42,118 bases of DNA from Sphingomonadales bacterium (GCA_947470185.1 CANIRZ010000017.1:1-42118), one strand, 5' to 3'; positions 1 through 8,772 are shown, numbered from the stretch's first letter. Notes: a model not told the origin generated them from the letters alone. Numbers and translations: made by a program.

Positions 1-170
1 AATATTGTGCATTCGAATTGTGTTTTTTAAAATTAGTATAAAAGCTAACGAAATGCGCAGTTCGGAAGCAGCTCTCTTATGCAGTTGGCGATGCGCGAGC
101 TCTGGAGCCCGCATGAGCTGGTTCTCGAAACACGAATGGCGATTTGTTATTTAAAATAGAGGGATTTTAT

Positions 171-2294
171 ATGTTGAACAGAAAATTTGTTCTTTTGGCG
201 GGAGTTGCAGTAGCAGCTACTTCGTGTTTTTCGTCTGGCGCGCTAGCCGCTCCAGGAGCTTTGGACGGCAGTTACTCTGGCCTTCCGGCTGATATTGTCA
301 CTCAAGAGCTTGCTGTCGATGCAGCCCAAGAAATCGTTGTGGACCAAACCGCGGAAGCAACTACCGCGGCCGCCAACAACGCTGCAGCAACGGCAGCACT
401 CACGCCCGATGATGTCGCGGCATTTAATGACGTAACTGCTGCACGAGGTGCTGAGCAAAGTGCCTTAGCTGCGAGAACCTCAGCAAACGCGACTGAAACA
501 TCCGCACTTGCAGCGCGAACAACTGCGCAGGGCAGCTTGGCTACAGCATCCGGAACGCTATTAACTGCTACCAATGCAGCAACCAGTGCCCTAAACGCTA
601 GGAACAGCGCACAGTCAGCCTACGACTTACTGCTGACGGATCCCGCCGCGACAAGCGGTCAAATTGCAGCAGCGCTAGCAGCGCGCGATGCAGCCCAAAC
701 GACCCTAAATACCCGCAATACGGCCGTTGCAAACGCTCAGGCTACCCGCGACGCCGCCCAAGCCAACGTAGTGGCAAAAGATCTGCTGTTTGCCACGGCT
801 TCTGCTAACGCAACTTCAGCATCTGTGGCTTATGTCGCAGCCCAGGGGGATACCCAAGACGCGCTGGCCGCACTGCAGCTCAGCTTGACCGGCAACACAG
901 AGTTGGCAGCAGTTTTTGTAGATGCCGGACTGACCGTCCTACCCGGTGATGAAGCAGCTGCCTTAAATGGTTTGGCAATAACTGCAACTTTAGAACAGAG
1001 CCAAGTTGCGCTTGCGCAATCGGACCTCGCCGACGAAACTGCGGCATTGGCTGTTTTGACCCGTCAAGACACGATACTAACGGACGCAGCAGGCAGCGCG
1101 CAAGAAAACATCGCTCTTGCATCTGGCGCACTTACGGGTGACCCGGCAGCAGCTGACTCAAACTTCGAAACCGAAGTCCTGGGCGCATTGACAAATCACG
1201 AAGATCGCATTGCGACCAACACTGCGGATATCGCGACGCTCGAAACCGGATTGACTGCTGAAGCTGCGGCACGCGTTTCAGGTGATGCGGCAACACTCGC
1301 AAGTGCCAACACAAACACCACAAGCGCCGTAGCCGCTGAAGCTGCTCTGCGGACCGCTGCAGACACAGCACTCGGTGGTCGGATCACGACTGAAGAAACA
1401 GCACGTATCGCTGCAGACACAGCAGAGGCGACAACCCGAGCAACTGCGGACACGGCACTCAGTGGTCGGATCACGACTGAAGTCACAGACCGTACCGCTG
1501 CAGACACTGCACTCAGTGGTCGGATCACGACTGAAGTCACAGACCGTACCGCTGCAGACACTGCACTCAGTGGTCGGATCACGACTGAAATCACGGACCG
1601 TACCGCTGCGGTCGCAGCTGAAGCTGCAGCACGTATCGCTGCAGACACAGCAGAGGCGACAACCCGAGCAACTGCGGACACGGCACTCAGTGGTCGGATC
1701 ACGACTGAAGTCACAGACCGTACCGCTGCGGTCGCAGCTGAAGCTACAGCCCGAGCAGCTGCGGACACTGCAGAAATTGCTGCACGTATCGCTGGAGATG
1801 CAGGGCTCAGCACACGGATCACGACTGAAGTCGCTGACCGTACCGCTGCAGACACTGCAATCGGTGTGCGAATCGGAGCTGAAGAAACAGCACGTGCTGC
1901 TGCGGACACAGCAATCGGTGCGCGCATCACAACAGAGAGCAACGCACGTGTAGCTGCTGATCTGGCCGAATCAAATGCGCGCATCGCCAGCGATAACGCA
2001 TTGGGTTCGCGTATCTCGGATGAAACGAATGCACGGATTGCAGCCGACGACGTCCTGCGTGATCAGATTGCAAGCTCTACAGCTACCGCAATCGCGCTGG
2101 GTGGCAACGCAATCTTGCCAGACTCCAACTTCACCCTTGCTGGCAACATGGGCTTCTACAACGGCGCAACTGCTGTTTCGTTGAACGTGGCCGGTAAGGT
2201 TGGAACGAACACCTATGTGACGGCAGCCGTCGGTGGCGGCTTGAACAAGCAAGGTAAAGTTGGCGGCCGGGTAGGTGTTGTATTCGGCTTCTGA
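171..2294 (+). CDS. YadA-like trimeric autotransporter adhesin (putative)
   Basis: This is a 707-residue secreted surface protein. The ATG at 171 is preferred over an upstream in-frame TTG at 144 because AGAGGGA (158-164) is well spaced before it. Residues 1-27 form a signal peptide (MLNRKFVLLAGVAVAATSC, cleavage near ALAAPG). An Ala/Thr-rich, coiled-coil-like body follows. From about residue 400 it is built of 18-residue units of the type ALSGRITTEVTDRTAADT, three of them in exact tandem. The last ~60 residues look like a YadA-type membrane anchor: alternating small and aromatic residues in four predicted beta strands, ending VGVVFGF with a terminal Phe. Known members trimerise and bind surfaces or host matrix. 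No classical YadA head motif or ESPR signal extension is visible, so the ligand is unknown. The family call is good for the C-terminus and inferred for the rest. Confidence 0.75.
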   Translation: MLNRKFVLLAGVAVAATSCFSSGALAAPGALDGSYSGLPADIVTQELAVDAAQEIVVDQTAEATTAAANNAAATAALTPDDVAAFNDVTAARGAEQSALAARTSANATETSALAARTTAQGSLATASGTLLTATNAATSALNARNSAQSAYDLLLTDPAATSGQIAAALAARDAAQTTLNTRNTAVANAQATRDAAQANVVAKDLLFATASANATSASVAYVAAQGDTQDALAALQLSLTGNTELAAVFVDAGLTVLPGDEAAALNGLAITATLEQSQVALAQSDLADETAALAVLTRQDTILTDAAGSAQENIALASGALTGDPAAADSNFETEVLGALTNHEDRIATNTADIATLETGLTAEAAARVSGDAATLASANTNTTSAVAAEAALRTAADTALGGRITTEETARIAADTAEATTRATADTALSGRITTEVTDRTAADTALSGRITTEVTDRTAADTALSGRITTEITDRTAAVAAEAAARIAADTAEATTRATADTALSGRITTEVTDRTAAVAAEATARAAADTAEIAARIAGDAGLSTRITTEVADRTAADTAIGVRIGAEETARAAADTAIGARITTESNARVAADLAESNARIASDNALGSRISDETNARIAADDVLRDQIASSTATAIALGGNAILPDSNFTLAGNMGFYNGATAVSLNVAGKVGTNTYVTAAVGGGLNKQGKVGGRVGVVFGF
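1401..1729 (+). repeat. Internal coding repeats of the adhesin gene (54-bp tandem units and a 101-bp exact duplication)
   Basis: Units beginning GCACTCAGTGGTCGG start at 1455, 1509 and 1563, giving a 54-bp (18-codon) period with almost no base changes. A further copy starts at 1683. The block 1401-1501 recurs base for base at 1629-1729, an offset of 228 bp. Such low divergence at the DNA level points to recent duplication and to possible length variation by recombination or slippage. Confidence 0.9.
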
Positions 2295-2311
2295 TTACAC
2301 ACTGAGTAAAT

Positions 2312-2352
2312 AAAAAGGTCGCTGGCGGTTTTACTGTCGGCGACCTTTTTTA
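2312..2352 (+). terminator. Intrinsic terminator of the adhesin gene
   Basis: An 11-bp perfect stem, AAAAAGGTCGC (2312-2322) with GCGACCTTTTT (2340-2350), carries its own T run and lies 18 bp after the adhesin stop codon. Confidence 0.85.
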
Positions 2353-2398
2353 CATCCAGATGGACTTCACGAGAGACCAAATTTGCCTTGGAGAGAAT

Positions 2399-2947
2399 AT
2401 GAAACGAATAGGCATTACCGTTTTGCTTGCGGTTTTGGGGTACTCGTCGGCATCCGTCGCTTATGCTCAGACAAAAGCCGAAAAGGTACCCGCAGCATCA
2501 GTTCAACCCCAGATATCGCCAAATCCGCCAGCGATACTGACCCGGGTTTCGTTTATTCAATCAATGGATAGCGAGTTTAAAGCACGTGATACCAATACAG
2601 ACGGCAAGGTATCCCGAGCCGAAGTCGAAGAGTTCGAACGCAGATCTGCGCTACGAAAAACGCAAATTGACAACAACGCCCTTTTCCTTCGCCTTGATGC
2701 CGATAATAACGGATTTTTAACCGCCGCAGAATTTCAAAAGCTGATAGGCGAACCCATATTGCCAGACACTGGCAGCATAATGCAGCGGTTTGATAAGAAC
2801 CGTGATCAACAGATCACCATCATAGAATATAGAACAGCAACGCTTGTAAATTTTGACAACCTGGATGCTGATAAAGACGGCACGGTGGACCAAAATGAGA
2901 TGGCCGCATCCCAATATAAAGAACAGAATATGGAAAAAAATCGATAA
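2399..2947 (+). CDS. Secreted EF-hand calcium-binding protein
   Basis: This is a 182-residue exported protein. The ATG at 2399 is chosen because GGAGAG lies just upstream and the sequence from there is a clean signal peptide (MKRIGITVLLAVLGYSSASV, cleavage after AYAQ). An ATG at 2360 would put 13 polar residues before it. Four EF-hand loops are visible: DTNTDGKVSRAE, DADNNGFLTAAE, DKNRDQQITIIE and DADKDGTVDQNE. Loops 1, 2 and 4 keep the acidic positions and the loop Gly (or equivalent) and Glu-12. Loop 3 has Gln in place of the central Gly and is probably weaker. The expected role is Ca2+ binding in the periplasm or outside the cell. It sits alone between two terminators, next to the adhesin. 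The base composition looks more A/T-rich than most of the window. A functional link to the adhesin is inference only. Confidence 0.85.
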   Translation: MKRIGITVLLAVLGYSSASVAYAQTKAEKVPAASVQPQISPNPPAILTRVSFIQSMDSEFKARDTNTDGKVSRAEVEEFERRSALRKTQIDNNALFLRLDADNNGFLTAAEFQKLIGEPILPDTGSIMQRFDKNRDQQITIIEYRTATLVNFDNLDADKDGTVDQNEMAASQYKEQNMEKNR

Positions 2948-3023
2948 TCCTCGGGTGGACGTGTCGTTTTCGTAATCGGCTTTTAATAGCTCCCCAAACG
3001 ATGTCGTTTCGACAGATCACCCG

Positions 3024-3057
3024 GCCACCCGTTGCATATGCAGCGGGTGGCTTTTTT
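3024..3057 (+). terminator. Intrinsic terminator of the EF-hand gene
   Basis: The stem is GCCACCCGTTGC (3024-3035) with GCAGCGGGTGGC (3040-3051), with one G-T pair, a short ATAT loop and then TTTTTT (3052-3057). It ends rightward transcription before the oppositely oriented AraC-type gene. Confidence 0.85.
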
Positions 3058-3078
3058 GCCTAAAGCCACTCGGCGTCG

Positions 3079-4056
3079 TCAGCGCTTGCTTGGCGGAAAA
3101 CCCGTCCAGTTTTTATGTGCGCGGGTGAAGGCGCTGAGGTCGCTGTAACCAAGCAGCAGCGCGATCTCACCCAAAGGGCGGGTGTCTTCCATAAAGTATA
3201 GCTTGCAGTTGTCCTGGCGCACGCGGTCAAGCAAGTCGCGAAAGGACATGCCTTCGTCGACCAGCTTGCGGCGCAAGGTGCGCGCAGTCGTCCCGAAGGA
3301 TGCCGCCATCCGATCCAGCGTTGGCGGTGATTTGTCCAATTCACTCGCGAGATAGAAATAGCTGAGGGCCAAATGTGTCTTGCCCGACAGCGCCCACTGG
3401 GATGGTTCCTCATAGTTTTGGAACGCCGCATCAAACAGCGGCTGATTGGCAAAGGGTGAAGGGCGAAACACCTGCCGCCCCAGCATTTCCATCCGCGTTT
3501 GCGGCATGCCAAACCGAACCGGGCAACCAAAGGTCGCCTCGTATATGGCGGTGTCAAATTGCGGCTGATGCCGAAAATATATGGACGGCAGCAACGGCGC
3601 CTCATCCAGAACCTGCCGTGACAAATGCGCGAAGCTTACGACCAGAAATTCGACAATGCTGGCATAATCCTGACACAGGTCCGGCGCGCACTCCCATGTG
3701 AAATAGGGCGGTGTACCATCGCAGTAAAAAGCAGTCCGCACCATATTCTGCCGAAGCGCCTGAACCTGGACACGGGCCCTGATAACGGCGCCCAAGTCCG
3801 CCTCCAACCGCGCGCCATAACCAAAGTCGGAGAAACTCTGCGCGCCAGCTTTCTGACCCAAGCGCAAATGAATCGCCGGATCGTTAAAATGCGTCTGCAG
3901 AAATTTGAACAAACGAAGGGCGACTTGTCCCGAAATCCGGCTCAGCGGATTGCGCAGCCGTGCCTCGTCAAGCCCAACCGCGGTGATAATCTCCCGCCGG
4001 TTCCCGCCTTCCTCGACTGCAGCGCGCAAAATCCGGGCTGCAAGGCCCCCCGCCAT
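3079..4056 (-). CDS. AraC-family transcriptional regulator
   Basis: The C-terminal ~100 residues form an AraC/XylS DNA-binding domain with two helix-turn-helix units: LDRMAASFGTTARTLRRKL, then GEIALLLGYSDLSAFTRAHKNWTG. The N-terminal two thirds resemble the arabinose-binding-like domain of the OruR/ArgR-type subgroup. The start is uncertain. The ATG at 4056 gives 325 residues but has no good ribosome site, and the family-like sequence SWIDNLLQNGNAIAPE lies upstream in frame. Reading could begin at TTG 4092, or at an ATT near 4113 that sits 6 nt behind AGGGGG. An ATG at 4302 is unlikely because it would run through the start of the divergent thioesterase gene. Divergence from that gene suggests the regulator controls it in response to a fatty-acid-like ligand; this is inferred. 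Confidence 0.85.
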   Translation of the reverse strand: MAGGLAARILRAAVEEGGNRREIITAVGLDEARLRNPLSRISGQVALRLFKFLQTHFNDPAIHLRLGQKAGAQSFSDFGYGARLEADLGAVIRARVQVQALRQNMVRTAFYCDGTPPYFTWECAPDLCQDYASIVEFLVVSFAHLSRQVLDEAPLLPSIYFRHQPQFDTAIYEATFGCPVRFGMPQTRMEMLGRQVFRPSPFANQPLFDAAFQNYEEPSQWALSGKTHLALSYFYLASELDKSPPTLDRMAASFGTTARTLRRKLVDEGMSFRDLLDRVRQDNCKLYFMEDTRPLGEIALLLGYSDLSAFTRAHKNWTGFPPSKR

Positions 4057-4224
4057 GGTCTCTGGCGCGATAGCATTCCCGTTCTGCAGCAAATTGTCGA
4101 TCCAGCTGTAAATCGGTAGCCCCCTTTTAGCGCGTCTATATAGTTCAACACGCAACGCATTCCAACGCAAGCGACATTTCGTGCGTGACTTGCGGCTTTG
4201 ATTTTCCGTCGCTAAGTCAGCCTC

Positions 4225-4998
4225 ATGAACCTCGCATCGCTCCTCGCCCAATTTACACCTGGCGCCAAGACCCACAAAATTTCCATTCCACCAAGCTGGC
4301 ATCAGGGCCGCACATCTTATGGCGGCCTAAGCAGCGTTCTGGCCTATCAGGCGGCCAAGCTGGCGGCAGATGACCTTCCCCCTCTACAATCGGCACAGAT
4401 TGCCTTTGTCGGGCCTCTGGCAGGTGATGTTGAGGTCAGCGCGCATATCCTGCGGCGCGGTAAGAACACTGCGTTCATCCAAGTGGAGGTGAAAGGCGCG
4501 GACGGCGTCGGCCTGACATGCAATTTCATCTTCATGAACCGCCGCGATAGCCACCTCAGTTATACGAATATCGCAGCGCCGGAATTTCCGCCGATACCAT
4601 CCGCCGACAGCGCGCGCAGCGGCCCGCCAGAGTTCTTTACCGGCCATATGCAATATCCCGACAAACGGCTTGAGTTAGGATTGGCAACAAACCGCCTCGC
4701 AAGCTGGCACCGCCTGACCGAACATGACGGGCTAGACCCTATCGCTGAGCTTATTTGCATCGGCGATGCCCTCCCGCCGTCGGCGATGGGTTTGATGACC
4801 GAAAAGGGTATGGTGAGCTCCATGAACTGGCAGATCAACATGCTGACCGATGCGCCAACCACCGAAAATGGCTGGTGGTATTTGTCGAGCGAAACGCACC
4901 ACGCCGCCAATGGCGCGAGCAGCCAGTATATGACCGTCTGGAACAGCCGCGGCAACGCGGTCCTGACCGGCATGCAATCGGTTGCAATTTTCGCTTAA
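4225..4998 (+). CDS. Acyl-CoA thioesterase family protein (double hotdog, TesB-like)
   Basis: This 257-residue protein has a tandem hotdog layout. The N-terminal half has ISIPPSWHQGRTSYGGLSSVLAYQAA, where a hotdog helix follows the G-R-x-x-G-G pattern, and AQIAFVGPLAGDVEVSAHILRRGKN. The C-terminal half has SMNWQINMLTDAP and WWYLSSETHHAANGASSQ. The family (4HBT_3 / TesB-like) hydrolyses acyl-CoA thioesters to free acid and CoA in the cytoplasm. The chain length is not readable from sequence. It is divergently paired with the AraC-type regulator at 3079-4056, about 170 bp between start codons, which suggests linked regulation. It is convergent with rlmN. Confidence 0.85.
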   Translation: MNLASLLAQFTPGAKTHKISIPPSWHQGRTSYGGLSSVLAYQAAKLAADDLPPLQSAQIAFVGPLAGDVEVSAHILRRGKNTAFIQVEVKGADGVGLTCNFIFMNRRDSHLSYTNIAAPEFPPIPSADSARSGPPEFFTGHMQYPDKRLELGLATNRLASWHRLTEHDGLDPIAELICIGDALPPSAMGLMTEKGMVSSMNWQINMLTDAPTTENGWWYLSSETHHAANGASSQYMTVWNSRGNAVLTGMQSVAIFA

Positions 4999-5030
4999 AC
5001 GGCTGGCTTAGTCCGGCCAAAGCGGCTGGC

Positions 5031-6272
5031 TTACCCCAAAGCTGCCTGTTTTTCGTCAGCCAGACGATCCAGCTCAGCGCGGCTTTTCTTCTCGCTTGAA
5101 GATTTCAATTGCCCGCATGCCGCCATAATGTCTCGGCCACGTGGTGTGCGGATGGGCGCGCTGATGCCGGCTTCGAAAATGATGCTTGAAAAACGCTTGA
5201 TGCGTTCGGGGTCAGAACATTCATAGGTTGCGCCGGGCCATGGGTTAAACGGGATCAGGTTGACCTTGGCAGGCAGCTTATACTGGCGGATAAGGCTCAC
5301 CAGTTCGCGCGCGTCTGCGTCGCTGTCATTCTTGTCTTTCAACATCACATATTCAAACGTGATCCGCCGCGCGTTGCTGATGCCGGGATATTCGGCGCAG
5401 GCCCGCAACAACTCATCAATGCCATATTTGCGATTAAGGGGCACGAGTTCATCGCGTACCTCTTTGGTCACCGCGTGCAGCGAGACAGCGAGGTTGACGT
5501 TTATCTCTTCGCCCGCCCGCGCCATCATCGGCACGACGCCAGACGTCGACAAAGTGATACGACGACGCGACAGGCCAAGGCCATCTCCATGCATGACAAT
5601 CTTAATCGCATCGCGGACGTTATCAAAATTGTACAGCGGCTCACCCATGCCCATCAGCACGATATTGGTCAGCATGCGGCCGTCAGCGGTGTAATGCCCG
5701 ACATCGTCATCTTCGTCTTCGTCCGCCGCCACAGACGCCATGTTGCCTTTCGGCCATTCGCCGAGCGCGTCGCGGGCAAGCATGACCTGCCCAACGATTT
5801 CCCCGGGCGTCAGGTTGCGCACCAACCGCATTGTGCCCGTGTGGCAGAAACGACAGTTCAGCGTGCAGCCCACTTGGCTGGAAATGCAGAGGGTCCCGCG
5901 ATCAGCGTCGGGGATGAACACCATTTCATAATCCTGCGCATCGTCGGTCCGCAAAAGCCATTTGCGCGTGCCGTCCGACGACACCTGCGCCTCGACAATT
6001 TCGGGCCGCCCAATGACGAAGCGGTCCGCAAGCCATGGCCGCATGGTCTTGGAAATGTCGGTCATCGCCTCAAAATCAGTGACGCCGCGATGGTAGATCC
6101 AATGGAACACCTGCTTTGAGCGCAGTTTTGCAGCTTTTTCATCAAGCTGCGATTCTTCAAATAACTGACGGATTTGGAGATGGCTCAGACCCATCAGGTC
6201 TATACGTCCATCGGTGCGCGGGGTGATATCGCGCGGGGTGACTATAGGATCGATATGGCCGGGGATCTGCAT
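5031..6272 (-). CDS. rlmN: 23S rRNA (adenine2503-C2)/tRNA (A37) methyltransferase RlmN
   Basis: This radical-SAM enzyme methylates C2 of A2503 in 23S rRNA, and A37 in some tRNAs. From the ATG at 6272 it has 413 residues. The 4Fe-4S/SAM motif is GCTLNCRFC (Cys136, Cys140, Cys143). The methyl-carrying and resolving cysteines correspond to Cys129 (TLCISSQVG) and Cys386 (DIMAACGQL). [10 protein letters not shown] and LAVSLHA are also typical. An in-frame ATG at 6365 would overlap the upstream kinase gene and adds no conserved sequence. An unusual acidic stretch ([10 protein letters not shown]) sits about 30 residues after the CxxxCxxC cluster. The gene lies 52 bp after the sensor kinase on the same strand and may be cotranscribed with it. 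Confidence 0.97.
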   Translation of the reverse strand: MQIPGHIDPIVTPRDITPRTDGRIDLMGLSHLQIRQLFEESQLDEKAAKLRSKQVFHWIYHRGVTDFEAMTDISKTMRPWLADRFVIGRPEIVEAQVSSDGTRKWLLRTDDAQDYEMVFIPDADRGTLCISSQVGCTLNCRFCHTGTMRLVRNLTPGEIVGQVMLARDALGEWPKGNMASVAADEDEDDDVGHYTADGRMLTNIVLMGMGEPLYNFDNVRDAIKIVMHGDGLGLSRRRITLSTSGVVPMMARAGEEINVNLAVSLHAVTKEVRDELVPLNRKYGIDELLRACAEYPGISNARRITFEYVMLKDKNDSDADARELVSLIRQYKLPAKVNLIPFNPWPGATYECSDPERIKRFSSIIFEAGISAPIRTPRGRDIMAACGQLKSSSEKKSRAELDRLADEKQAALG

Positions 6273-6324
6273 GATGGCCGCGCCTATAAGGGGGTTGTTG
6301 GCGAAAAGCCAGCAAAGCCGCTGA

Positions 6325-7347
6325 TTAGCTATGGACGATGGATATTTTCGTCCCAGGCGCCTCATCGGTCACACTAACAATTGCGCCCAATTGGCTGGCG
6401 AGGGCCTCAACGATGCCGGTTCCAAGGCCGGGTTTACGTTCCTCTGGATCCTTTGGCATTCCGACCCCGTCATCGGCCACGACCAATGTCCACGCCGTGC
6501 CATCTGATTTGTACCCCACCTTAATCGTGCCCTTTTGAGTTCCTCCAGGAAACGCATGCTTCAGGGCGTTGATAACCAATTCTGTTACGACCAGCCCAAG
6601 GCTCACCGAGGTATCCGAATCTACGGCGCTGTCATCCACCTCACTGGTTAACACCAACCGTTGCGGCTCGCCGATCATTGACGCCCCGATGCTTGCACAC
6701 AGATCCTCAAAATAACTTTTTAAGACAACATTTTCGACCGCCGTAGACGAAAGATGCTTTTGCAGCATGGCGATAGACATGACGCGGTTGTGCGCATCGC
6801 GCAAATGTTCGCGGGTCTCGGTCGATTGGACCTTTCGTGCGCTCTGCAAAAGCACACTGGCAATGATTTGAAGGCTGTTAGCGATGCGATGTTGTATTGC
6901 ATGCAGCAATAGCTGCTTTTCACGCACAAGATCATCCCGCACTTTGTCCGCTAGTCGCTGCGATGTAACGTCGGTAATGGCCAGAACGACGCGGACGCTT
7001 TCAGCTTCGAAGTAATCAAGCGTATGCGCGTTAATCAGAAGGCGAAGCGTATCCTTGCCGGGACGCACAAGGTCCATTTCGTATACATCAATAGCTGCGT
7101 TGCCAGCAATCGTGGCGCGCAGGAGCGAATCCAGCTGGCGTACTTTCCATTCGCCTTCGCCTAAATCGGCAAGTTTTTTGCCGGTCACGACAGCGCAATC
7201 GATATCAAATGCACGGCAAAAAGAATTGCTCGCCGCAATGACTGTCAAATTCTCGTTCAAAAGCACAAGCGGCGAAAAAGACGAAGATATCAACGCAATC
7301 GACATATTGTCTGCGTGTTCAGGTAGGCGGGTCAGTAGTTTTTCCAT
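6325..7347 (-). CDS. PAS-domain sensor histidine kinase, HisKA_2/HWE-like
   Basis: This 340-residue cytoplasmic kinase has no membrane segment. Residues ~15-130 form a PAS-type sensor domain ([20 protein letters not shown] through [14 protein letters not shown]). The phosphoacceptor region is [15 protein letters not shown], with His153 in the HRxxN position of the HisKA_2 group. The ATPase domain has the N-box [11 protein letters not shown] (Glu256-Phe266), the G1 box ADDGVGMP (291-298) and [10 protein letters not shown] (307-316). In alphaproteobacteria such kinases often feed the PhyR/general stress response or blue-light and redox signalling. The PAS region shows no obvious LOV motif (GxNCRFLQ), so the signal is unknown. 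No response regulator is adjacent, so it is an orphan. Confidence 0.92.
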   Translation of the reverse strand: MEKLLTRLPEHADNMSIALISSSFSPLVLLNENLTVIAASNSFCRAFDIDCAVVTGKKLADLGEGEWKVRQLDSLLRATIAGNAAIDVYEMDLVRPGKDTLRLLINAHTLDYFEAESVRVVLAITDVTSQRLADKVRDDLVREKQLLLHAIQHRIANSLQIIASVLLQSARKVQSTETREHLRDAHNRVMSIAMLQKHLSSTAVENVVLKSYFEDLCASIGASMIGEPQRLVLTSEVDDSAVDSDTSVSLGLVVTELVINALKHAFPGGTQKGTIKVGYKSDGTAWTLVVADDGVGMPKDPEERKPGLGTGIVEALASQLGAIVSVTDEAPGTKISIVHS

Positions 7348-7467
7348 GGCTTATCGCCGAAGTAAACTGGAGACTCGCGGAACGAGAGCCATACCCAGGC
7401 GCAATTTCTGCATCCAACATATTCAGAATGTATACGGACCGTAACAGGTTCGCTGCATTCCGGTGAA

Positions 7468-7986
7468 TCAATTCGGAGGCGCGCTCGTTTTCATACCGGC
7501 ACACCCCAAAGCAGCCGCGTCGATCGCGCTTGGAGCGCCCCGTAAACTGTAGGTATCAACAATCGACTGCCCATCGCGGCCAATCGTTTCGATGCTCAGC
7601 GACGTTGCCGACCGCATCGCAGCTACCACAGCCAAATCCATCCGCCTGTCCAAAGCCCAGACCCCGTCGCCCGCAGCCCTCAACCTGAATCTCCGGCCAC
7701 CCGCACTTAAAATAACGCCGCTATTGGCCGAACGGTTATACGACAACCGGACATAAATCTGATGTGTCACGCCGCGGCTTGGCCAAAAACCGATGGATAG
7801 AAACGCCGGACGGATGGGCTTGCTGAGCGTTTCCTCAGGTGCAGCGATAGCATAGCAACGATACGCCGCAGGATCGCGAAAAGCTGCCCAGCCTTGATAT
7901 ACGCCCAATCGTTCCTTGGCGGACAATGGCGCAGCGAGAGCAAGCGTGGACAGGAATACACATAGCAGCTGCGCTGCACGCCTCAT
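7468..7986 (-). CDS. Conserved secreted protein, possibly IalB-like
   Basis: This 172-residue protein has a signal peptide (MRRAAQLLCVFLSTLALAAP, cleavage near LSAKE). The mature part begins RLGVYQGWAAFRDPAAYRCYAIAAPE and contains a short Arg-rich beta segment (GGRRFRLRA). The opening Trp/Cys pattern resembles invasion-associated locus B (IalB) proteins of alphaproteobacteria, but the match is weak and I give no function. Its start codon overlaps the stop of the upstream histidine phosphatase in an ATGA arrangement (7983-7986), so the two are probably translationally coupled. Confidence 0.7.
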   Translation of the reverse strand: MRRAAQLLCVFLSTLALAAPLSAKERLGVYQGWAAFRDPAAYRCYAIAAPEETLSKPIRPAFLSIGFWPSRGVTHQIYVRLSYNRSANSGVILSAGGRRFRLRAAGDGVWALDRRMDLAVVAAMRSATSLSIETIGRDGQSIVDTYSLRGAPSAIDAAALGCAGMKTSAPPN

Positions 7987-8630
7987 CCGCGCTCCCCTTG
8001 GCCGCTGCCATCAATAACGAGCGCCTCGACACCATCGCGGATCATCACCATGCTGCCTTGGGCAAGGCTGGCCGCGATTGGCGCGTCAAATCGTTCCATG
8101 GGTTTGAGCCCAAGCAACAGCCCGCGCAGCACGCGCGCCGTCATGCCATGGCAAATGATCAGCATATCTTGGTCAAAGGACAAACTGCCAAGCCAATGCG
8201 ACAGCCGCTGCGCCACATCTTCATAAAATTCGCCGCCATCGGGACGCACGGAAAACAACTTATGCTCTAGGTCGACGATTGGGCCGATTTCGGCAGAAAT
8301 GTCGGCATAGGTCCGGCCTGACCAGTGACCAACGTCGATTTCCAGCAAGCGGTCATCGCGATGGGTCTGGTGCCAATCCGCATCAATCTCCTCGGCAATT
8401 AGCGCGAGCGTTTGCAGTGCCCGTCCAGCGGTTGAGGACCAAAGCTGTGGTCTGGCATCAGCTCCAAGATAATCCGACAGCGCGCGGCCCATTTCACGCG
8501 CTTGCACGCAGCCCTCCCACGTCAGCGGCGTGTGCAATTCTGCCTGCCCCTGCATCCGTGCAACTTTGTTAAACACTGTCTCCCCATGCCGCGCGATGAA
8601 AAGCCGTCTATTGTTTGTTGAAATACCCAT
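7983..8630 (-). CDS. Histidine phosphatase family protein (phosphoglycerate-mutase-like)
   Basis: This 215-residue enzyme has the RHGE signature at Arg14-His15-Gly16-Glu17 (FIARHGETVFN). Other catalytic-pocket residues are Arg70 (STAGRALQT), Glu97 (LLEIDVGHWSGR) and the second His161 (IICHGMTAR). The family moves phosphate through a phospho-His15 intermediate. Members include cofactor-dependent phosphoglycerate mutase, alpha-ribazole phosphatase and broad phosphatases, and the short length fits a phosphatase. The substrate cannot be assigned. It is the first gene of a leftward pair with the secreted protein and is divergent from dnaN. Confidence 0.9.
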   Translation of the reverse strand: MGISTNNRRLFIARHGETVFNKVARMQGQAELHTPLTWEGCVQAREMGRALSDYLGADARPQLWSSTAGRALQTLALIAEEIDADWHQTHRDDRLLEIDVGHWSGRTYADISAEIGPIVDLEHKLFSVRPDGGEFYEDVAQRLSHWLGSLSFDQDMLIICHGMTARVLRGLLLGLKPMERFDAPIAASLAQGSMVMIRDGVEALVIDGSGQGERG

Positions 8631-8676
8631 ATTGCCCTTATTCCACAGGATATTGTTGGAGGCAAAAGCTATCGGC

Positions 8677-8704
8677 TTGCCCTAATGTTCAAAGCGGTTA
8701 TGTA
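8677..8704 (+). promoter_or_regulatory. Candidate sigma-70 promoter of dnaN
   Basis: TTGCCC (8677-8682) and TATGTA (8699-8704) are 16 bp apart, about 70 bp before the dnaN start. The -10 element is imperfect, and this is a pattern match only. Confidence 0.35.
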
Positions 8705-8772
8705 AGATTCAGCATAGTAATAGGGTTTTTCGGCTGGTTTGCGGACCACCCGGCCCGACAAGGGGAATTTGA

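Noticed and set aside
1-170. A promoter for the adhesin gene (TTGTGT at 18 and TATAAA at 37)
   Set aside because: The spacing is only 13 bp, too short for a sigma-70 promoter, so no feature is claimed.
1196-1984. A 262-codon antisense reading frame and a 192-codon frame on the + strand inside the adhesin gene
   Set aside because: Both arise from the repeated, Ala-rich codons of the adhesin. They are repetitive, have no ribosome site and resemble no family.
3079-4302. AraC-type gene beginning at ATG 4302
   Set aside because: It would overlap the first 78 bp of the divergent thioesterase gene, and the added residues are not like the family.
7348-7467. An EcfG (general stress) promoter near the sensor kinase gene
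   Set aside because: A GGAAC is present on the wrong strand, without a correctly spaced second element.
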